Shown here one piece after another: positions 29,157-38,374 of a DNA stretch of 64,000 nt. The stretch is taken from the NCBI RefSeq assembly GCF_014650595.1, contig NZ_BMVG01000001.1, positions 124,001 through 188,000 of the forward strand. The letters run 5' to 3'. The translations under genes and the position numbers were made by a program. The DNA is from Streptomyces alanosinicus (lineage in GTDB: Bacteria > Actinomycetota > Actinomycetes > Streptomycetales > Streptomycetaceae). Below the pieces are notes generated by a model. That model searched no databases and was not told where the DNA came from. It saw only the letters and a list, made by a program, of their open reading frames with translations. Every line of letters starts with the position of its first letter. Within the stretch, counting starts at the first letter, position 1.

Positions 29157-31709
29157 CTACTCCGCCCGCGCTGTCTCTTCCGGCTCTTCCGTCTCTTCGC
29201 TCTCTTCCAGCGGTTCCCGGCGCTCGCCCGGCTCGCCGCGGACCCGCAGGGCCCGGGTCAGGTCGTCGAGGCGGTCGGCGAGGGCACGGCGCAGCGCCGG
29301 GGTGAGGTCGGCGTCATGCAGGGCGGCCTCGCCGAGCCGCAGGTTCCCGGTGTCGACGGCATGGGCCGGGAAGGCCCAGCGGCCGGCGGCGACCGCTATC
29401 GCGGGGCCGCGCCGGGCCGCGAGTGCCGTGGCGTCCGGGTAGAAACGCGGCACGTACTCCCGTACCAGATCGGCCTGTTCGGGCTGCCAGAAGCCCTGCG
29501 CGGTGGCCGTGAAGAGGTAGTTGGACAGCTCGTCGCCGGCGAACATCGCCTCCCAGGCCGCGCGCTTGGCCTCCGGGTCGGGCAGGGCGGCCCGGCAGCG
29601 GGCGGCGCCCTCCTGGCCGGTGGCGCTCGGGTCGCGCTCCAGCTCGGCCGCGATGGCGGCCTCGTCGGTGGCGCCGAGCACGGCGAGCCGGCCGAGGATG
29701 CGCCAGCGCAGCTCGGGGTCGAGTTCCGGCCCGCCGGGCACCGTGCCCTCGGCGAGCCAGGCGGCGATGGCGTCGGGGTGGGCGGCCACGGTGATCAGAT
29801 ACCGCACGGCGATCAGGCGTCGGCCGGGGTGGTCGCCGTCCTCGGTGCGCCGCAGCAGGTCGCGGCACAGGGCGGTGAGGGTCGACAGGGCGGCCGGGCG
29901 GTCCTCGGGCCGCAGGTACTGGTCGGTGATCTGGCCGCAGGCGAAGGCGAGGACACCTTGGAGGACGGCGAGGTCGGTCTCGCGCGGGAGGTGGGCGCGG
30001 GCCGTCTCCAGGTAGGCGGCGGGCGCCAGTTCGCCGTCGCGTACGGCGTCCCGCAGCGCGTTCCAGACGACCGCGCGGGTCAGCGGGTCGGGCAGGCCGG
30101 AGAGGGCGGCCCGGACCGTGGCGAAGGACTCGTCGTCGAAGCGGACCTTGGCGTAGGTGAGGTCGCCGTCGTTGAGCAGGAGCAGTGCGGGGCGCTTACC
30201 GACGGGCAGCGGGGCGGTCTGCGGGACGTCCAGGTCGAGGCGTGTGCGCAGCACCAGCCGGCCCTCGTCGGCGACCGCGTGGTCGTACACACCGGCGGTG
30301 AGGCGGTGCGGGCGGCTGCCCGCGCGGTCGACGGTCAGGTTGCTGGTGCCGTCGCCGGAGGCGAGGACGGGGGTGAGCTTGTCCACGCCGATGGTGCGCA
30401 GCCAGCTGTCGGCCCAGGCGGGCACATCCCGGTCGGTGGCGGAGGCGAGGGAGTCGATGAAGTCGGCGAGGGTGGCGTTGGCGAACTTGTGCCGGGCGAA
30501 GTGGGTGTTGATGCCCGTGAGGAAGTCCTTCTCGCCGAGCCAGGCGGCCAGTTGGCGCAGCGCGGAGGCGCCCTTGGCATAGGAGATGCCGTCGAAGTTG
30601 AGCAGTGCGGAGGCCGTGTCGTCGACCTTCTCGGGGGCGACCGGGTGGGTGGTGGGCCGCTGGTCGGCGTCGTAGCCCCAGGCCTTGCGGGCGACCGCGA
30701 ACTCGGTCCAGGGGCCGGTGAAGCGGGTGGCCTCGGCGGTGGTCTGGTAGCCCATGTACTCGGCGAAGGACTCGTTCAGCCAGATGTCGTCCCACCACTT
30801 GAGGGTGACGAGGTCACCGAACCACATGTGGGCCATCTCGTGCGCGATCACCATGGCGCGGGTCTCGCGCTCGGTGTCGGTGACGGCGGAGCGGAAGACG
30901 AAGTCGTCGCGGAAGGTGACGAGGCCCGGGTTCTCCATGGCGCCCGCGTTGAACTCGGGGACGAAGGCCTGGTCGTAGGAGTCGAAGGGGTACGGCTCGT
31001 CGAACTTCTCGTGGTAGCGGTCGAAGCACGCGCGCGTGACGTCGAAGATCTCCTCGGCGTCGGTGTCGAGATACGGCGCGAGGGAGCGGCGGCAGTGGAT
31101 CCCGAAGGGCAGTCCCCGGTGCTCGGTGCGCACCGAGTGCCAGGGACCGCCGGCGACGGCGACGAGGTACGTGGAGATCGGCGGCGTGGGCGCGGCCTGC
31201 CACACGCCGTCGGCGCGCTGTGCGGTGACGCCGTTGGCGAGCACGGTCCAGCCCGCGGGCGCCTTGACGCAGACCTCGAAGACGGCCTTCAGGTCGGGCT
31301 GGTCGAAGGCGGCGAAGACACGCTGGACGTCGTCCATGAACATCTGGGTGTAGACGTACGTCTCGCCGTCGCTCGGGTCGGTGAAGCGGTGCATGCCCTC
31401 GCCGGTGCGGGAGTAGCGCATGGCGGCCTCGACACTCAGCTCGTGCTCCCCCGCGCCGAGGTTCTTCAGCGCCAGCCGGCCGTCGTGCAGCGACTCGGGG
31501 TCCAGGGGCGCTCCGTCGAGCGTGACGGCGCGCAACTCCGCGGGCTTCAGCTCCACGAACGTGTCCCCGTCGGACAGCGCGGTGAACCGGATCACGGTCC
31601 GCGAGTCGAAGGTCTCGTCCCCGGTCGTCAGGTCCAGTTCGACCGTGTAGCGGTGGACGTCGAGGAGCTGTGCTCGGAGCTGCGCTTCATCGCGCGTGAG
31701 AACGGACAT
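29157..31709 (-). CDS. pepN: aminopeptidase N (M1 family)
   Basis: 850-residue cytoplasmic zinc aminopeptidase. It shows the substrate-binding GAMENPG motif, the zinc motif HEMAHMWFGDLVT with the third ligand glutamate in WLNESFAEY, and a long C-terminal helical ERAP1-like domain. It releases N-terminal residues from peptides. The ATG at 31709 gives the family's usual MSVLTRDEAQ start; ATGs at 31718 and 31781 are in frame, and none has a strong ribosome site. The last 20 residues are Glu-rich. Streptomyces normally carry more than one pepN. Confidence 0.94.
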   Translation of the reverse strand: MSVLTRDEAQLRAQLLDVHRYTVELDLTTGDETFDSRTVIRFTALSDGDTFVELKPAELRAVTLDGAPLDPESLHDGRLALKNLGAGEHELSVEAAMRYSRTGEGMHRFTDPSDGETYVYTQMFMDDVQRVFAAFDQPDLKAVFEVCVKAPAGWTVLANGVTAQRADGVWQAAPTPPISTYLVAVAGGPWHSVRTEHRGLPFGIHCRRSLAPYLDTDAEEIFDVTRACFDRYHEKFDEPYPFDSYDQAFVPEFNAGAMENPGLVTFRDDFVFRSAVTDTERETRAMVIAHEMAHMWFGDLVTLKWWDDIWLNESFAEYMGYQTTAEATRFTGPWTEFAVARKAWGYDADQRPTTHPVAPEKVDDTASALLNFDGISYAKGASALRQLAAWLGEKDFLTGINTHFARHKFANATLADFIDSLASATDRDVPAWADSWLRTIGVDKLTPVLASGDGTSNLTVDRAGSRPHRLTAGVYDHAVADEGRLVLRTRLDLDVPQTAPLPVGKRPALLLLNDGDLTYAKVRFDDESFATVRAALSGLPDPLTRAVVWNALRDAVRDGELAPAAYLETARAHLPRETDLAVLQGVLAFACGQITDQYLRPEDRPAALSTLTALCRDLLRRTEDGDHPGRRLIAVRYLITVAAHPDAIAAWLAEGTVPGGPELDPELRWRILGRLAVLGATDEAAIAAELERDPSATGQEGAARCRAALPDPEAKRAAWEAMFAGDELSNYLFTATAQGFWQPEQADLVREYVPRFYPDATALAARRGPAIAVAAGRWAFPAHAVDTGNLRLGEAALHDADLTPALRRALADRLDDLTRALRVRGEPGERREPLEESEETEEPEETARAE

Positions 31710-31804
31710 GCAGGCCATGCTGCCCGATGCCACTGACAGCGCACAGGGGGTGGGCGGATTCACGGCATATGTCCGACTCACCGGCCCCGGGAGTCACACC
31801 GGTG

Positions 31805-32152
31805 TCAGTCGCCCGCCTGCAGGCCGTTGGCCGTGTCCTCGGCGATGCGCTCGTGGTGCCGGATCACCTCCGCGATGATGAAGTTCAGGAACTTCTCGGC
31901 GAACGCCGGGTCGAGCTTGGCGTTCTCCGCGAGGCGGCGCAGCCGTTCGATCTGGCGTGCCTCGCGGGCCGGGTCGGCGGGCGGCAGCTGGTGCGCCGCC
32001 TTGAGCCGGCCCACCTGCTGGGTGGCCTTGAAACGCTCGGCGAGCAGATGGACGACGGCCGCGTCGATGTTGTCGATGCTCTCGCGCAGCCGGTCCAGTT
32101 CCCGGCGGACCTCGGGGTCCACGTCTCCGTTTGCGGTGTTCCTGGTGGTCAT
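31805..32152 (-). CDS. chorismate mutase (AroQ type)
   Basis: 115-residue all-helical chorismate mutase, converting chorismate to prephenate for Phe/Tyr synthesis. The first helix LDRLRESIDNIDAAVVHLLAERF contains the catalytic arginine and the region ending with the conserved lysine KATQQVGRLK; RQIERLRRLAENAKLDPAF is the second helix. No signal peptide, so it is an intracellular monofunctional enzyme rather than the secreted type. Only 4 bases separate it from the AraC gene upstream, which suggests cotranscription. Confidence 0.93.
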   Translation of the reverse strand: MTTRNTANGDVDPEVRRELDRLRESIDNIDAAVVHLLAERFKATQQVGRLKAAHQLPPADPAREARQIERLRRLAENAKLDPAFAEKFLNFIIAEVIRHHERIAEDTANGLQAGD

Positions 32153-32156
32153 GACA

Positions 32157-33074
32157 TCACCCTATGGGTTCGCCGGGCCCGGTCTGCGGGGTGTCCGGAG
32201 AGTGGATCACCGGCGGATCGTCCGGGTCCGGGACGCGGTCGCTCCAGCCGCCGGGCACGCTGCGGCCCTGCTGGGCGCGGAAGCGGACCGGCGCGAGGCC
32301 CACGCGGCGCGTGAACAGCCGGGAGAAGTAGGCGGGGTCGTCGTAACCGACGCGGCGGGCGACGGCGGCGACGGGCAGCTCGGTGGCGGCCAGGAGTTCC
32401 TTGGCCCGGCCGAGGCGGATGCCGAGCAGATAGTCCTTGGGGCTGCAGCCCGCGGCCCGGCGCACGGCGCCGCGCAGCTCGGCGGCGGTCATCCCGTGCC
32501 GGGCGGCGTGGTCGGCGACGCTCATCGGCGTGCAGGCGTCGCGCGCGAGCGCCTGGAGCACCTGGTCGCCGTCCGGGGCGAGGTCGGCGCGCGCACGGCG
32601 CAGGGCGACGAGGAGTTCGTGCACGGCGGCGCCGGTCTCCACCTCCAGCAGCGGGTTGCCGCGGCGGGCGGCGCGGGCGATGCGGGCGACCACCGCGCGG
32701 GGCCCCGAGGCGTCGGAGAGCGGCACGACGGGCCGCTCGGGCTCGATGTAACCGAGGTCGGTGTACGTCGTCGTGGCGGGCCCGGCGAAGTCGACGAAGC
32801 CCTCGTCCCAGCCGGTGTCCGGATCGGGCGCGTAGTGGTGCGGCACACCGGGGGTGAGCCAGAGCAGCGCGGGCGCGGTGACGGCCGTGCGACGGCCGTC
32901 GGCGCCCCGGTACCAGCCGCGGCCCGCGCTGATCACGACGGCCACATGGTGATCGAGGGTGCGCGGGCCGACCGTGGGCAGCGCGCCGTGCTGGAGTCCG
33001 ACGCCGAGGCAGACCAGGCCGAGGCGGTGGTGTGCGGGGCCGGGGCTGAAGAACCGCATCCAGGTCTGGTACAT
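32157..33074 (-). CDS. AraC-family transcriptional regulator
   Basis: 305-residue AraC/XylS regulator. The N-terminal cupin-type sensor domain (about residues 10-150, with HHVAVVISAGRGWYRG) is followed by two helix-turn-helix motifs at about 185-280, the second containing VAAVARRVGYDDPAYFSRLFTR. Start is ATG 33074 with GGGAGGAG 7 bases upstream; an upstream ATG at 33146 would add unlikely residues. It is divergent from the GH35 beta-galactosidase with a 98-base shared promoter gap, so it is likely the sugar-responsive activator of that gene. Confidence 0.92.
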   Translation of the reverse strand: MYQTWMRFFSPGPAHHRLGLVCLGVGLQHGALPTVGPRTLDHHVAVVISAGRGWYRGADGRRTAVTAPALLWLTPGVPHHYAPDPDTGWDEGFVDFAGPATTTYTDLGYIEPERPVVPLSDASGPRAVVARIARAARRGNPLLEVETGAAVHELLVALRRARADLAPDGDQVLQALARDACTPMSVADHAARHGMTAAELRGAVRRAAGCSPKDYLLGIRLGRAKELLAATELPVAAVARRVGYDDPAYFSRLFTRRVGLAPVRFRAQQGRSVPGGWSDRVPDPDDPPVIHSPDTPQTGPGEPIG

Positions 33075-33172
33075 CGGTGCTCCTCCCGGCGTCGGCGGCC
33101 GCGGACGTTTGTCCAAGCAGCGCCGATCTTCGTCCATGGCACGCATGGCCGGAAGGGGTGAGGCTGGGGCGC

Positions 33173-34930
33173 ATGAGCGAGTTCACGGTGGGGGAAGCCG
33201 ACTTCCTGCTGGACGGGAGGCCGGTGCGGCTGCTGTCCGGGGCGCTGCACTACTTCCGGGTGCACGAGGAGCACTGGCGGCACCGGCTGGCGATGCTGCG
33301 GGCGATGGGCCTGAACTGCGTGGAGACGTACGTCCCCTGGAACCTGCACCGGCCGGTCCCGGGCGGCCACCGGGACGTGCACGCGCTCGGCCGCTTCCTG
33401 GACGCGGTCCGGGAGGCCGGTCTGTGGGCGATCGTGCGGCCGGGCCCCTACATCTGCGCCGAGTGGGACAACGGCGGTCTGCCGCCCTGGATCACCGGCG
33501 AGCCGGGAACGCGTGTACGCACGCGTGACGAGCGTTATCTGTCCTCTGTAAAGCACTGGTTCCACCGCCTGATGCCCGAGATCGTGCCCCGGCAGATCGA
33601 CCGCGGCGGCCCGGTGGTCCTGGTGCAGGTCGAGAACGAGTACGGCAGCTACGGCAGCGACACCGGCTATCTGCGCCAGCTGGCGGATCTGCTGCGCGCC
33701 GAGGGGATCGCCGTCCCGCTGTGCACCTCGGACGGCCCCGAGGACCACATGCTGAGCGGAGGTTCGCTGCCCGGGGTGCTCGCCACGGTGAATTTCGGCT
33801 CCCACGCGCGCGAGGCCTTCGCGGCGCTGCGCAGGCACCGCCCCGAGGGTCCGCTGATGTGCATGGAGTTCTGGTGCGGCTGGTTCGACCACTGGGCCGG
33901 CGAGCATGTCGTACGGGACCCGGAGGAGGCCGCCGGGGTGCTGCGGGAGATCCTGGAGTGCGGGGCGTCGGTGAACCTCTACATGGCGCACGGCGGCACG
34001 AGCTTCGGCGGCTGGGCGGGCGCCAACCGGGGCGGCGGCGCGCCGCACGAGGGCCCGCTGGAGCCGGATGTGACCTCCTATGACTACGACGCCCCCGTGG
34101 ACGAGTACGGCCGCGCCACGGAGAAGTTCTGGCGCTTTCGCGAGGTACTGGCCGGCCACCATGACGGGCCGCTGCCCGAACTGCCGCCGCCGCCCGCCTC
34201 GTTGGGCCGCCCGGCCGAGGTGACACTCGACGGCTGGGCATCCCTGGACGACGTCCTTCGGGCCCTGGGCGGCGAGGAGACGGTGGCCCCGCTCCCGCCC
34301 GCGTTCGAGGACCTGCGCGTCACCCGGGGACTGGTGCGCTACGAGGTGGACGTGCCCGGTCCGCGGCAGCCGTACCCGCTGACCCTGCGCGGGCTGCGGG
34401 ATCTCGCGGTGGTGTACGTGGACGGCGAGCGGGCCGGGGTGCTCACCGAGGAGGAGCCGCGGCTGAAGGAGCCCGTCGCGGGTCCCGCGCGCGTGGTGGC
34501 GTGGGTGGAGTCTCTCGGACGGGTGAACTACGGGCCGCGCTTCGGTGAGGCGAAGGGGATCACCGGCGGCATCCTGCACGAGCGGCAGTATCTGCACGGG
34601 GTACGCGCGCGTGGGCTGGATCTGGACGCCTTCTCGGACGGTGTGGCGCGGGTGCCGTTCGGCGCGCTGCCCGAGGAGGGCGCGGCGGGCCTGTACCGGG
34701 GCACTGCCGTGGTCCGCGGGGCCGGGGACGCCCGGCTGGAGCTGCCCGGGCTGACCCGCGGTTTCGTCTGGATCAACGGCTTCGCTCTGGGCCGTTACTG
34801 GTCGGTGGGCCCCCAGCGGTCCCTGTACGTCCCCGGCCCGGTGCTGCGGGAGGGCGCGAACGACGTGTGGGTGCTGGAGCTGCAGGAGACCGGCCCGGAC
34901 CGGCCGGCACCCCGGCTGCTGCCGGTGTGA
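33173..34930 (+). CDS. glycoside hydrolase family 35 beta-galactosidase
   Basis: 585-residue GH35 enzyme, retaining exo-beta-galactosidase. The TIM barrel shows the acid/base glutamate in ICAEWDNGGLPPW or the adjacent VQVENEYGSYG motif, and the nucleophile region PLMCMEFWCGWFDHWG; C-terminal beta domains end GFVWINGFALGRYWSVGPQ. No signal peptide is seen, so it works in the cytoplasm on imported oligosaccharides. ATG at 33173 follows a GGGG-rich ribosome site. Likely controlled by the divergent AraC regulator. Confidence 0.93.
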   Translation: MSEFTVGEADFLLDGRPVRLLSGALHYFRVHEEHWRHRLAMLRAMGLNCVETYVPWNLHRPVPGGHRDVHALGRFLDAVREAGLWAIVRPGPYICAEWDNGGLPPWITGEPGTRVRTRDERYLSSVKHWFHRLMPEIVPRQIDRGGPVVLVQVENEYGSYGSDTGYLRQLADLLRAEGIAVPLCTSDGPEDHMLSGGSLPGVLATVNFGSHAREAFAALRRHRPEGPLMCMEFWCGWFDHWAGEHVVRDPEEAAGVLREILECGASVNLYMAHGGTSFGGWAGANRGGGAPHEGPLEPDVTSYDYDAPVDEYGRATEKFWRFREVLAGHHDGPLPELPPPPASLGRPAEVTLDGWASLDDVLRALGGEETVAPLPPAFEDLRVTRGLVRYEVDVPGPRQPYPLTLRGLRDLAVVYVDGERAGVLTEEEPRLKEPVAGPARVVAWVESLGRVNYGPRFGEAKGITGGILHERQYLHGVRARGLDLDAFSDGVARVPFGALPEEGAAGLYRGTAVVRGAGDARLELPGLTRGFVWINGFALGRYWSVGPQRSLYVPGPVLREGANDVWVLELQETGPDRPAPRLLPV

Positions 34931-34988
34931 CCTGCCGTGCGTGCCGCCTACAGTGGAGAGGAGTTCCGGCGTCATTGGGGGTGCGGAC

Positions 34989-35870
34989 GTGGCGAACGGC
35001 GGACCGGTCCAGCACGGCTACCCGCATCTGGAGACGGTGCGGGCCGCCATCACCGCGCTGTACAAGCGCCTGTCCTACGACACCGTCCAGACGTTCTCGG
35101 CCAGCCTGGCCCCGGCCGACGTGGCCTTCTGCGACACCGACGATCTGCATCTGGGCGCGCAGCGGGTGGCCCGCGAGATCGTGCGGCACTTCCGGCTGCC
35201 GGACGCGCGGCTGATCGTCGGCTTCCGTGAGATGACGCACGCGGCGCACGTGGAACTGGCGGCGGGCCCCGAGTACTTCGTGGAACTGAACGACCGTTTC
35301 CGCGCCCACCGCCGGGACATCGGCGCGGCGCTCGCCCACGAGGTGGCGCACGTCTATCTGCACCGTCTGGACCTCACTTTCCCGACCACGGCCGAGAACG
35401 AGATCCTCACGGACACGGTGACGGCCTATCTGGGCGCGGGCTGGCTGCTGCTGGACGCCTTCCGGCAGGACGCGGTCTCCTCGCAGAAGCTCGGCTATCT
35501 CACCCCTGAGGAGTTCGGGTACGTCCTGGCCAAGCGGGCGTTGCTCTTCGACGAGGACCCCTCGGTGTGGTTCACCAGCCCACAGGCCTACGACGCGTAC
35601 GTCCAGGGGATGGCCCGAGCCCGCCGGGACGCGCAGCAGCCGCCGCTGACCGGGGCCGGCTGGGCGGGCCGGCGCCGCTACGCCCACGACCGCCGGCACG
35701 CACCCTCCGTGGTGCCGGGCGCGCCCTACGCCTTCACCCCCGACCCCGCCGGCCGGCTCCGCGTGACCTTCCCCTGCCCGACCTGCCAGCAGCGGATCCG
35801 GGTACCGGTGAAGGGCCGCGTACGGGCGCGGTGCGGCCTGTGCCGGACGGTGCTGGAGTGCGACACGTAG
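34989..35870 (+). CDS. zincin-type metalloprotein with C-terminal zinc ribbon
   Basis: About 293 residues, function not recognised. An HExxH zinc motif, HEVAHVYLHRLDL, is followed by ENEILTDTVTAYLG, where the second glutamate could be the third zinc ligand, so this looks like a gluzincin-like protease domain. The C-terminus (about residues 255-290) is a four-cysteine zinc ribbon: CPTC, then CGLC about 23 residues later. No signal peptide or membrane segment is visible, so it is intracellular. I use GTG 34989, with GGGGG 8 bases upstream; a start at 34941 is possible. It follows the beta-galactosidase by 58 bases but need not share its function. Confidence 0.75.
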   Translation: MANGGPVQHGYPHLETVRAAITALYKRLSYDTVQTFSASLAPADVAFCDTDDLHLGAQRVAREIVRHFRLPDARLIVGFREMTHAAHVELAAGPEYFVELNDRFRAHRRDIGAALAHEVAHVYLHRLDLTFPTTAENEILTDTVTAYLGAGWLLLDAFRQDAVSSQKLGYLTPEEFGYVLAKRALLFDEDPSVWFTSPQAYDAYVQGMARARRDAQQPPLTGAGWAGRRRYAHDRRHAPSVVPGAPYAFTPDPAGRLRVTFPCPTCQQRIRVPVKGRVRARCGLCRTVLECDT

Positions 35871-35872
35871 GT

Positions 35873-36781
35873 TCACCGCACGCCGTAGACCGTTCCCGGT
35901 GGTTCCGAGGCGGCCAGCAGTTCGCGGGCCCGTTCCCCGGCCTCGGCCGGTGTCCAGCGGGTGCCCTTGTCGGTGGTCGGGCCGGGGCGCCAGCCCTCCA
36001 TGACGGTGATCCGGCCGCCCTCCGCCTCGAAGACCCGGCCGGTGACCCCCGCGCTCGCGGCGGAGCCCAGCCAGACCACGAGCGGCGAGACGTTCTCGGG
36101 GGCCATGGCGTCGAAACCGGTGGCCGGTGCCGCCATGGCCTGGGCGAAGGCGCCTTCCGTCATACGGGTGCGCGCGGCGGGCGCGACGGCGTTGACCTGG
36201 ACGCCGTAGCGGGCCAGTTCGGCGGCCGCGACCAGGGTCAGCCCGACGATCCCGGCCTTGGCGGCGCTGTAGTTGCCCTGCCCGACCGAGCCCAGCAGTC
36301 CGGCCCCGCTGCTGGTGTGGACGATCCGGGCCTGCGGGGCGCGCCCGGCCTTGGCCTCGGCCCGCCAGTGCGCGGCGGCGTGCTTGAGGGGCAGGAAGTG
36401 GCCCTTGAGGTGGACGCGGATCACCGCGTCCCAGTCGTCCTCGTCGAGATTGACCAGCATCCGGTCGCGCAGGAACCCGGCGTTGCTGACGAGCGTGTCG
36501 AACCGGCCGTACGTCTCCAGCGCCGTACGGACCAGGGAGCCCGCGCCGTCGGTCGTGGCGATGTCGCCGCCGTGGGCCACCGCCTCGCCGCCGGTGGCCC
36601 GGATCTCCGCGACGACGGCCTCGGCCGGGTTCCGTACGCCCGGCGCGCCGTCCAGCCCGACTCCGAGGTCGTTGACGACGACCCGGGCGCCCTCGGCCGC
36701 GAAGGCGAGGGCATGGGCGCGGCCGAGCCCACGGCCCGCTCCGGTGACGGCGACGACCCGGCCGTCGCAGATTCCGCTCAT
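35873..36781 (-). CDS. short-chain dehydrogenase of the HIP-degradation locus
   Basis: 302-residue classical SDR. Cofactor motif VTGAGRGLGRAHALAFA, active-site serine in IVHTSSGAG and YSAAKAG with the YxxxK pair are present. An NDLG motif after strand 2 suggests NAD(H) use, as in multifunctional-enzyme-type 3-hydroxyacyl-CoA dehydrogenases. By position it corresponds to Rv3548c of M. tuberculosis, a KstR2-regulon SDR in steroid C/D-ring catabolism. Start overlaps the stop of the upstream SDR gene (ATGA). Confidence 0.88.
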   Translation of the reverse strand: MSGICDGRVVAVTGAGRGLGRAHALAFAAEGARVVVNDLGVGLDGAPGVRNPAEAVVAEIRATGGEAVAHGGDIATTDGAGSLVRTALETYGRFDTLVSNAGFLRDRMLVNLDEDDWDAVIRVHLKGHFLPLKHAAAHWRAEAKAGRAPQARIVHTSSGAGLLGSVGQGNYSAAKAGIVGLTLVAAAELARYGVQVNAVAPAARTRMTEGAFAQAMAAPATGFDAMAPENVSPLVVWLGSAASAGVTGRVFEAEGGRITVMEGWRPGPTTDKGTRWTPAEAGERARELLAASEPPGTVYGVR

Positions 36782-37545
36782 GTGGCTTCTCCCGCTGCTC
36801 CCGGTTGACGGTTGACGGTCGTGGCGTCCAGAAAGGCGGGCCGCTCCCCGCCTCCGTGCACGTGCAGACTGGCTCCGCTGATGTAGGCCGCCGCGTCCGA
36901 GGCGAGGAAGACGGCGGCGGCACCGACGTCGGCGGGGGCGGCCAGCCGGCCGAGCGGGACGGTGCGGGAGACGGCGTCGATGCCGTCCTGCCCGCCGTAG
37001 TGCAGATGGGACAGCTCGGTGCGGACCATGCCGACCACGAGCGTGTTGACGCGGACGTCCGGCGCCCACTCCACGGCCATGGAGGCGGCCAGGTTCGCCA
37101 GGCCGGCCTTGGCCGCGCCGTACGCGGCCGAACCGGGCGAGGGCCGGCTGCCGCTGACACTGCCGACCATCACGACCGAGCCGCGGCTGCGGCGCAACTG
37201 CTCGTACCCGGCGAGGGACGCGGTCAGCGGGGTGATCAGGTTCAACTCGACGACCCTGGCATGCCGTTCGGCGTCGGCGTCAGCCAGCCGCCGGTACGGT
37301 GTGCCGCCCGCGTTGTTGACGAGCACGTCGAGCCGGGGCAGCGCGCCGAAGAAGGCCCGGACGGCGGGCGGGTCGCGCAGGTCGAGCGGGCTGAACTCGG
37401 TGCCGTCCAGGGGCTGTTCGGGCGGTCTGCGAGCGCAGACGACGACCCGGGCGCCGGTCTCGGCGAACGCGCGGGCGATCCCGGCCCCGACACCCCGGGT
37501 GCCGCCGGTGACGACGACGGTTCGGTCGCGCGGCACGTTGTCCAC
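36778..37545 (-). CDS. short-chain dehydrogenase of the HIP-degradation locus
   Basis: 255-residue SDR with VTGGTRGVGAGIARAFAE, NNAGG, active-site serine in VMVGSVSGSRP and YGAAKAG. Position matches Rv3549c. GTG at 37545 has GGGAGAG 5 bases upstream. It is the first gene of a leftward pair whose promoter lies opposite that of the enoyl-CoA hydratase gene, with a KstR2-box-like palindrome between them. Confidence 0.87.
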   Translation of the reverse strand: MDNVPRDRTVVVTGGTRGVGAGIARAFAETGARVVVCARRPPEQPLDGTEFSPLDLRDPPAVRAFFGALPRLDVLVNNAGGTPYRRLADADAERHARVVELNLITPLTASLAGYEQLRRSRGSVVMVGSVSGSRPSPGSAAYGAAKAGLANLAASMAVEWAPDVRVNTLVVGMVRTELSHLHYGGQDGIDAVSRTVPLGRLAAPADVGAAAVFLASDAAAYISGASLHVHGGGERPAFLDATTVNRQPGAAGEAT

Positions 37546-37590
37546 AGGCTCTCCCGCTCGTCTGCGCCGACTGCTAGCTTCGAAGCCTCG

Positions 37591-37610
37591 CACCTAACAA
37601 ATGTTTGGTG
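37591..37610. promoter_or_regulatory. KstR2-box-like palindrome in the divergent SDR/echA20 promoter
   Basis: A 20-base near-palindrome (8 of 10 positions pair) in the gap between the divergent genes. Its core at 37596-37609, AACAAATGTTTGGT, fits the mycobacterial KstR2 motif A-n-CAAG-nn-CTTG-n-T except for two symmetrical G-to-A/C-to-T changes. Probable operator for the TetR regulator encoded at 42191-42802. Confidence 0.65.
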
Positions 37611-37630
37611 GAAAGGTAGCTGATGCGTCC

Positions 37631-38374
37631 ATGGGTGTCTCCCGTTCGTCCCCGGAAAAAGGGATTTCTGTCGTCACCGTCGACGTCCCGCCGGTGAACG
37701 CACTGCCGGTGCGCGGCTGGTTCGACCTGGCCGACGCCGTGCGCGAGTCCGGCCAGGACACCGAGGTGCGGTGTGTGGTGCTGGCCGCCGAGGGACGCGG
37801 GTTCAACGCGGGGGTGGACATCAAGGAGATACAGGCGCGGGGACGGGAGGCGCTGATCGGTGTCAACCACGGCTGCGCCGAGGCCTTCGCGGCGGTCTAC
37901 GAGTGCGCGGTCCCGGTCGTCGCGGCGGTGCAGGGCTTCTGTCTGGGCGGCGGCATAGGCCTGGTGGGGAACGCGGACGCGATCGTGGCGAGCGAGGACG
38001 CCGTCTTCGGGCTGCCCGAGCTGGACCGGGGCGCGCTGGGGGCCGCGACCCATCTGGCCCGGCTGGTCCCGCAGCATCTGATGCGCGCGCTGTACTACAC
38101 GGGGCGCACGGCGAGCGCACAGGAGCTGCACCGGCACGGCTCGGTGTGGCGCGTGGTGCCGCGTGCGGAATTGCGGACGGCGGCGCTGGAGCTGGCCCGT
38201 GAGATCGCCGCCAAGGACGGCCAGCTGCTGCGCATGGCCAAGGCCGCCATCAACGGCATCGACCCGGTGGACGTCCGCCGCAGCTACCGCTTCGAGCAGG
38301 GCTTCACCTTCGAGGCCAACCTCAGCGGACTGGCCGACCAGGTCCGCGACACGTTCGGGAAGGAGGGCGCCTAG
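37631..38374 (+). CDS. enoyl-CoA hydratase (EchA20-like)
   Basis: 247-residue crotonase-fold enzyme. Oxyanion-hole segments GRGFNAGVDIKEIQ and VQGFCLGGGIGLVGNADA are present. In the mycobacterial HIP pathway EchA20 hydrolytically opens a ring of a bicyclic CoA intermediate; position and neighbours (ipdA-ipdB next) support that assignment. I chose the ATG at 37631, although the nearest purine-rich element is 14 bases away; an ATG at 37601 lies inside the operator. Its TAG stop directly abuts the ipdA ATG. Confidence 0.88.
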   Translation: MGVSRSSPEKGISVVTVDVPPVNALPVRGWFDLADAVRESGQDTEVRCVVLAAEGRGFNAGVDIKEIQARGREALIGVNHGCAEAFAAVYECAVPVVAAVQGFCLGGGIGLVGNADAIVASEDAVFGLPELDRGALGAATHLARLVPQHLMRALYYTGRTASAQELHRHGSVWRVVPRAELRTAALELAREIAAKDGQLLRMAKAAINGIDPVDVRRSYRFEQGFTFEANLSGLADQVRDTFGKEGA

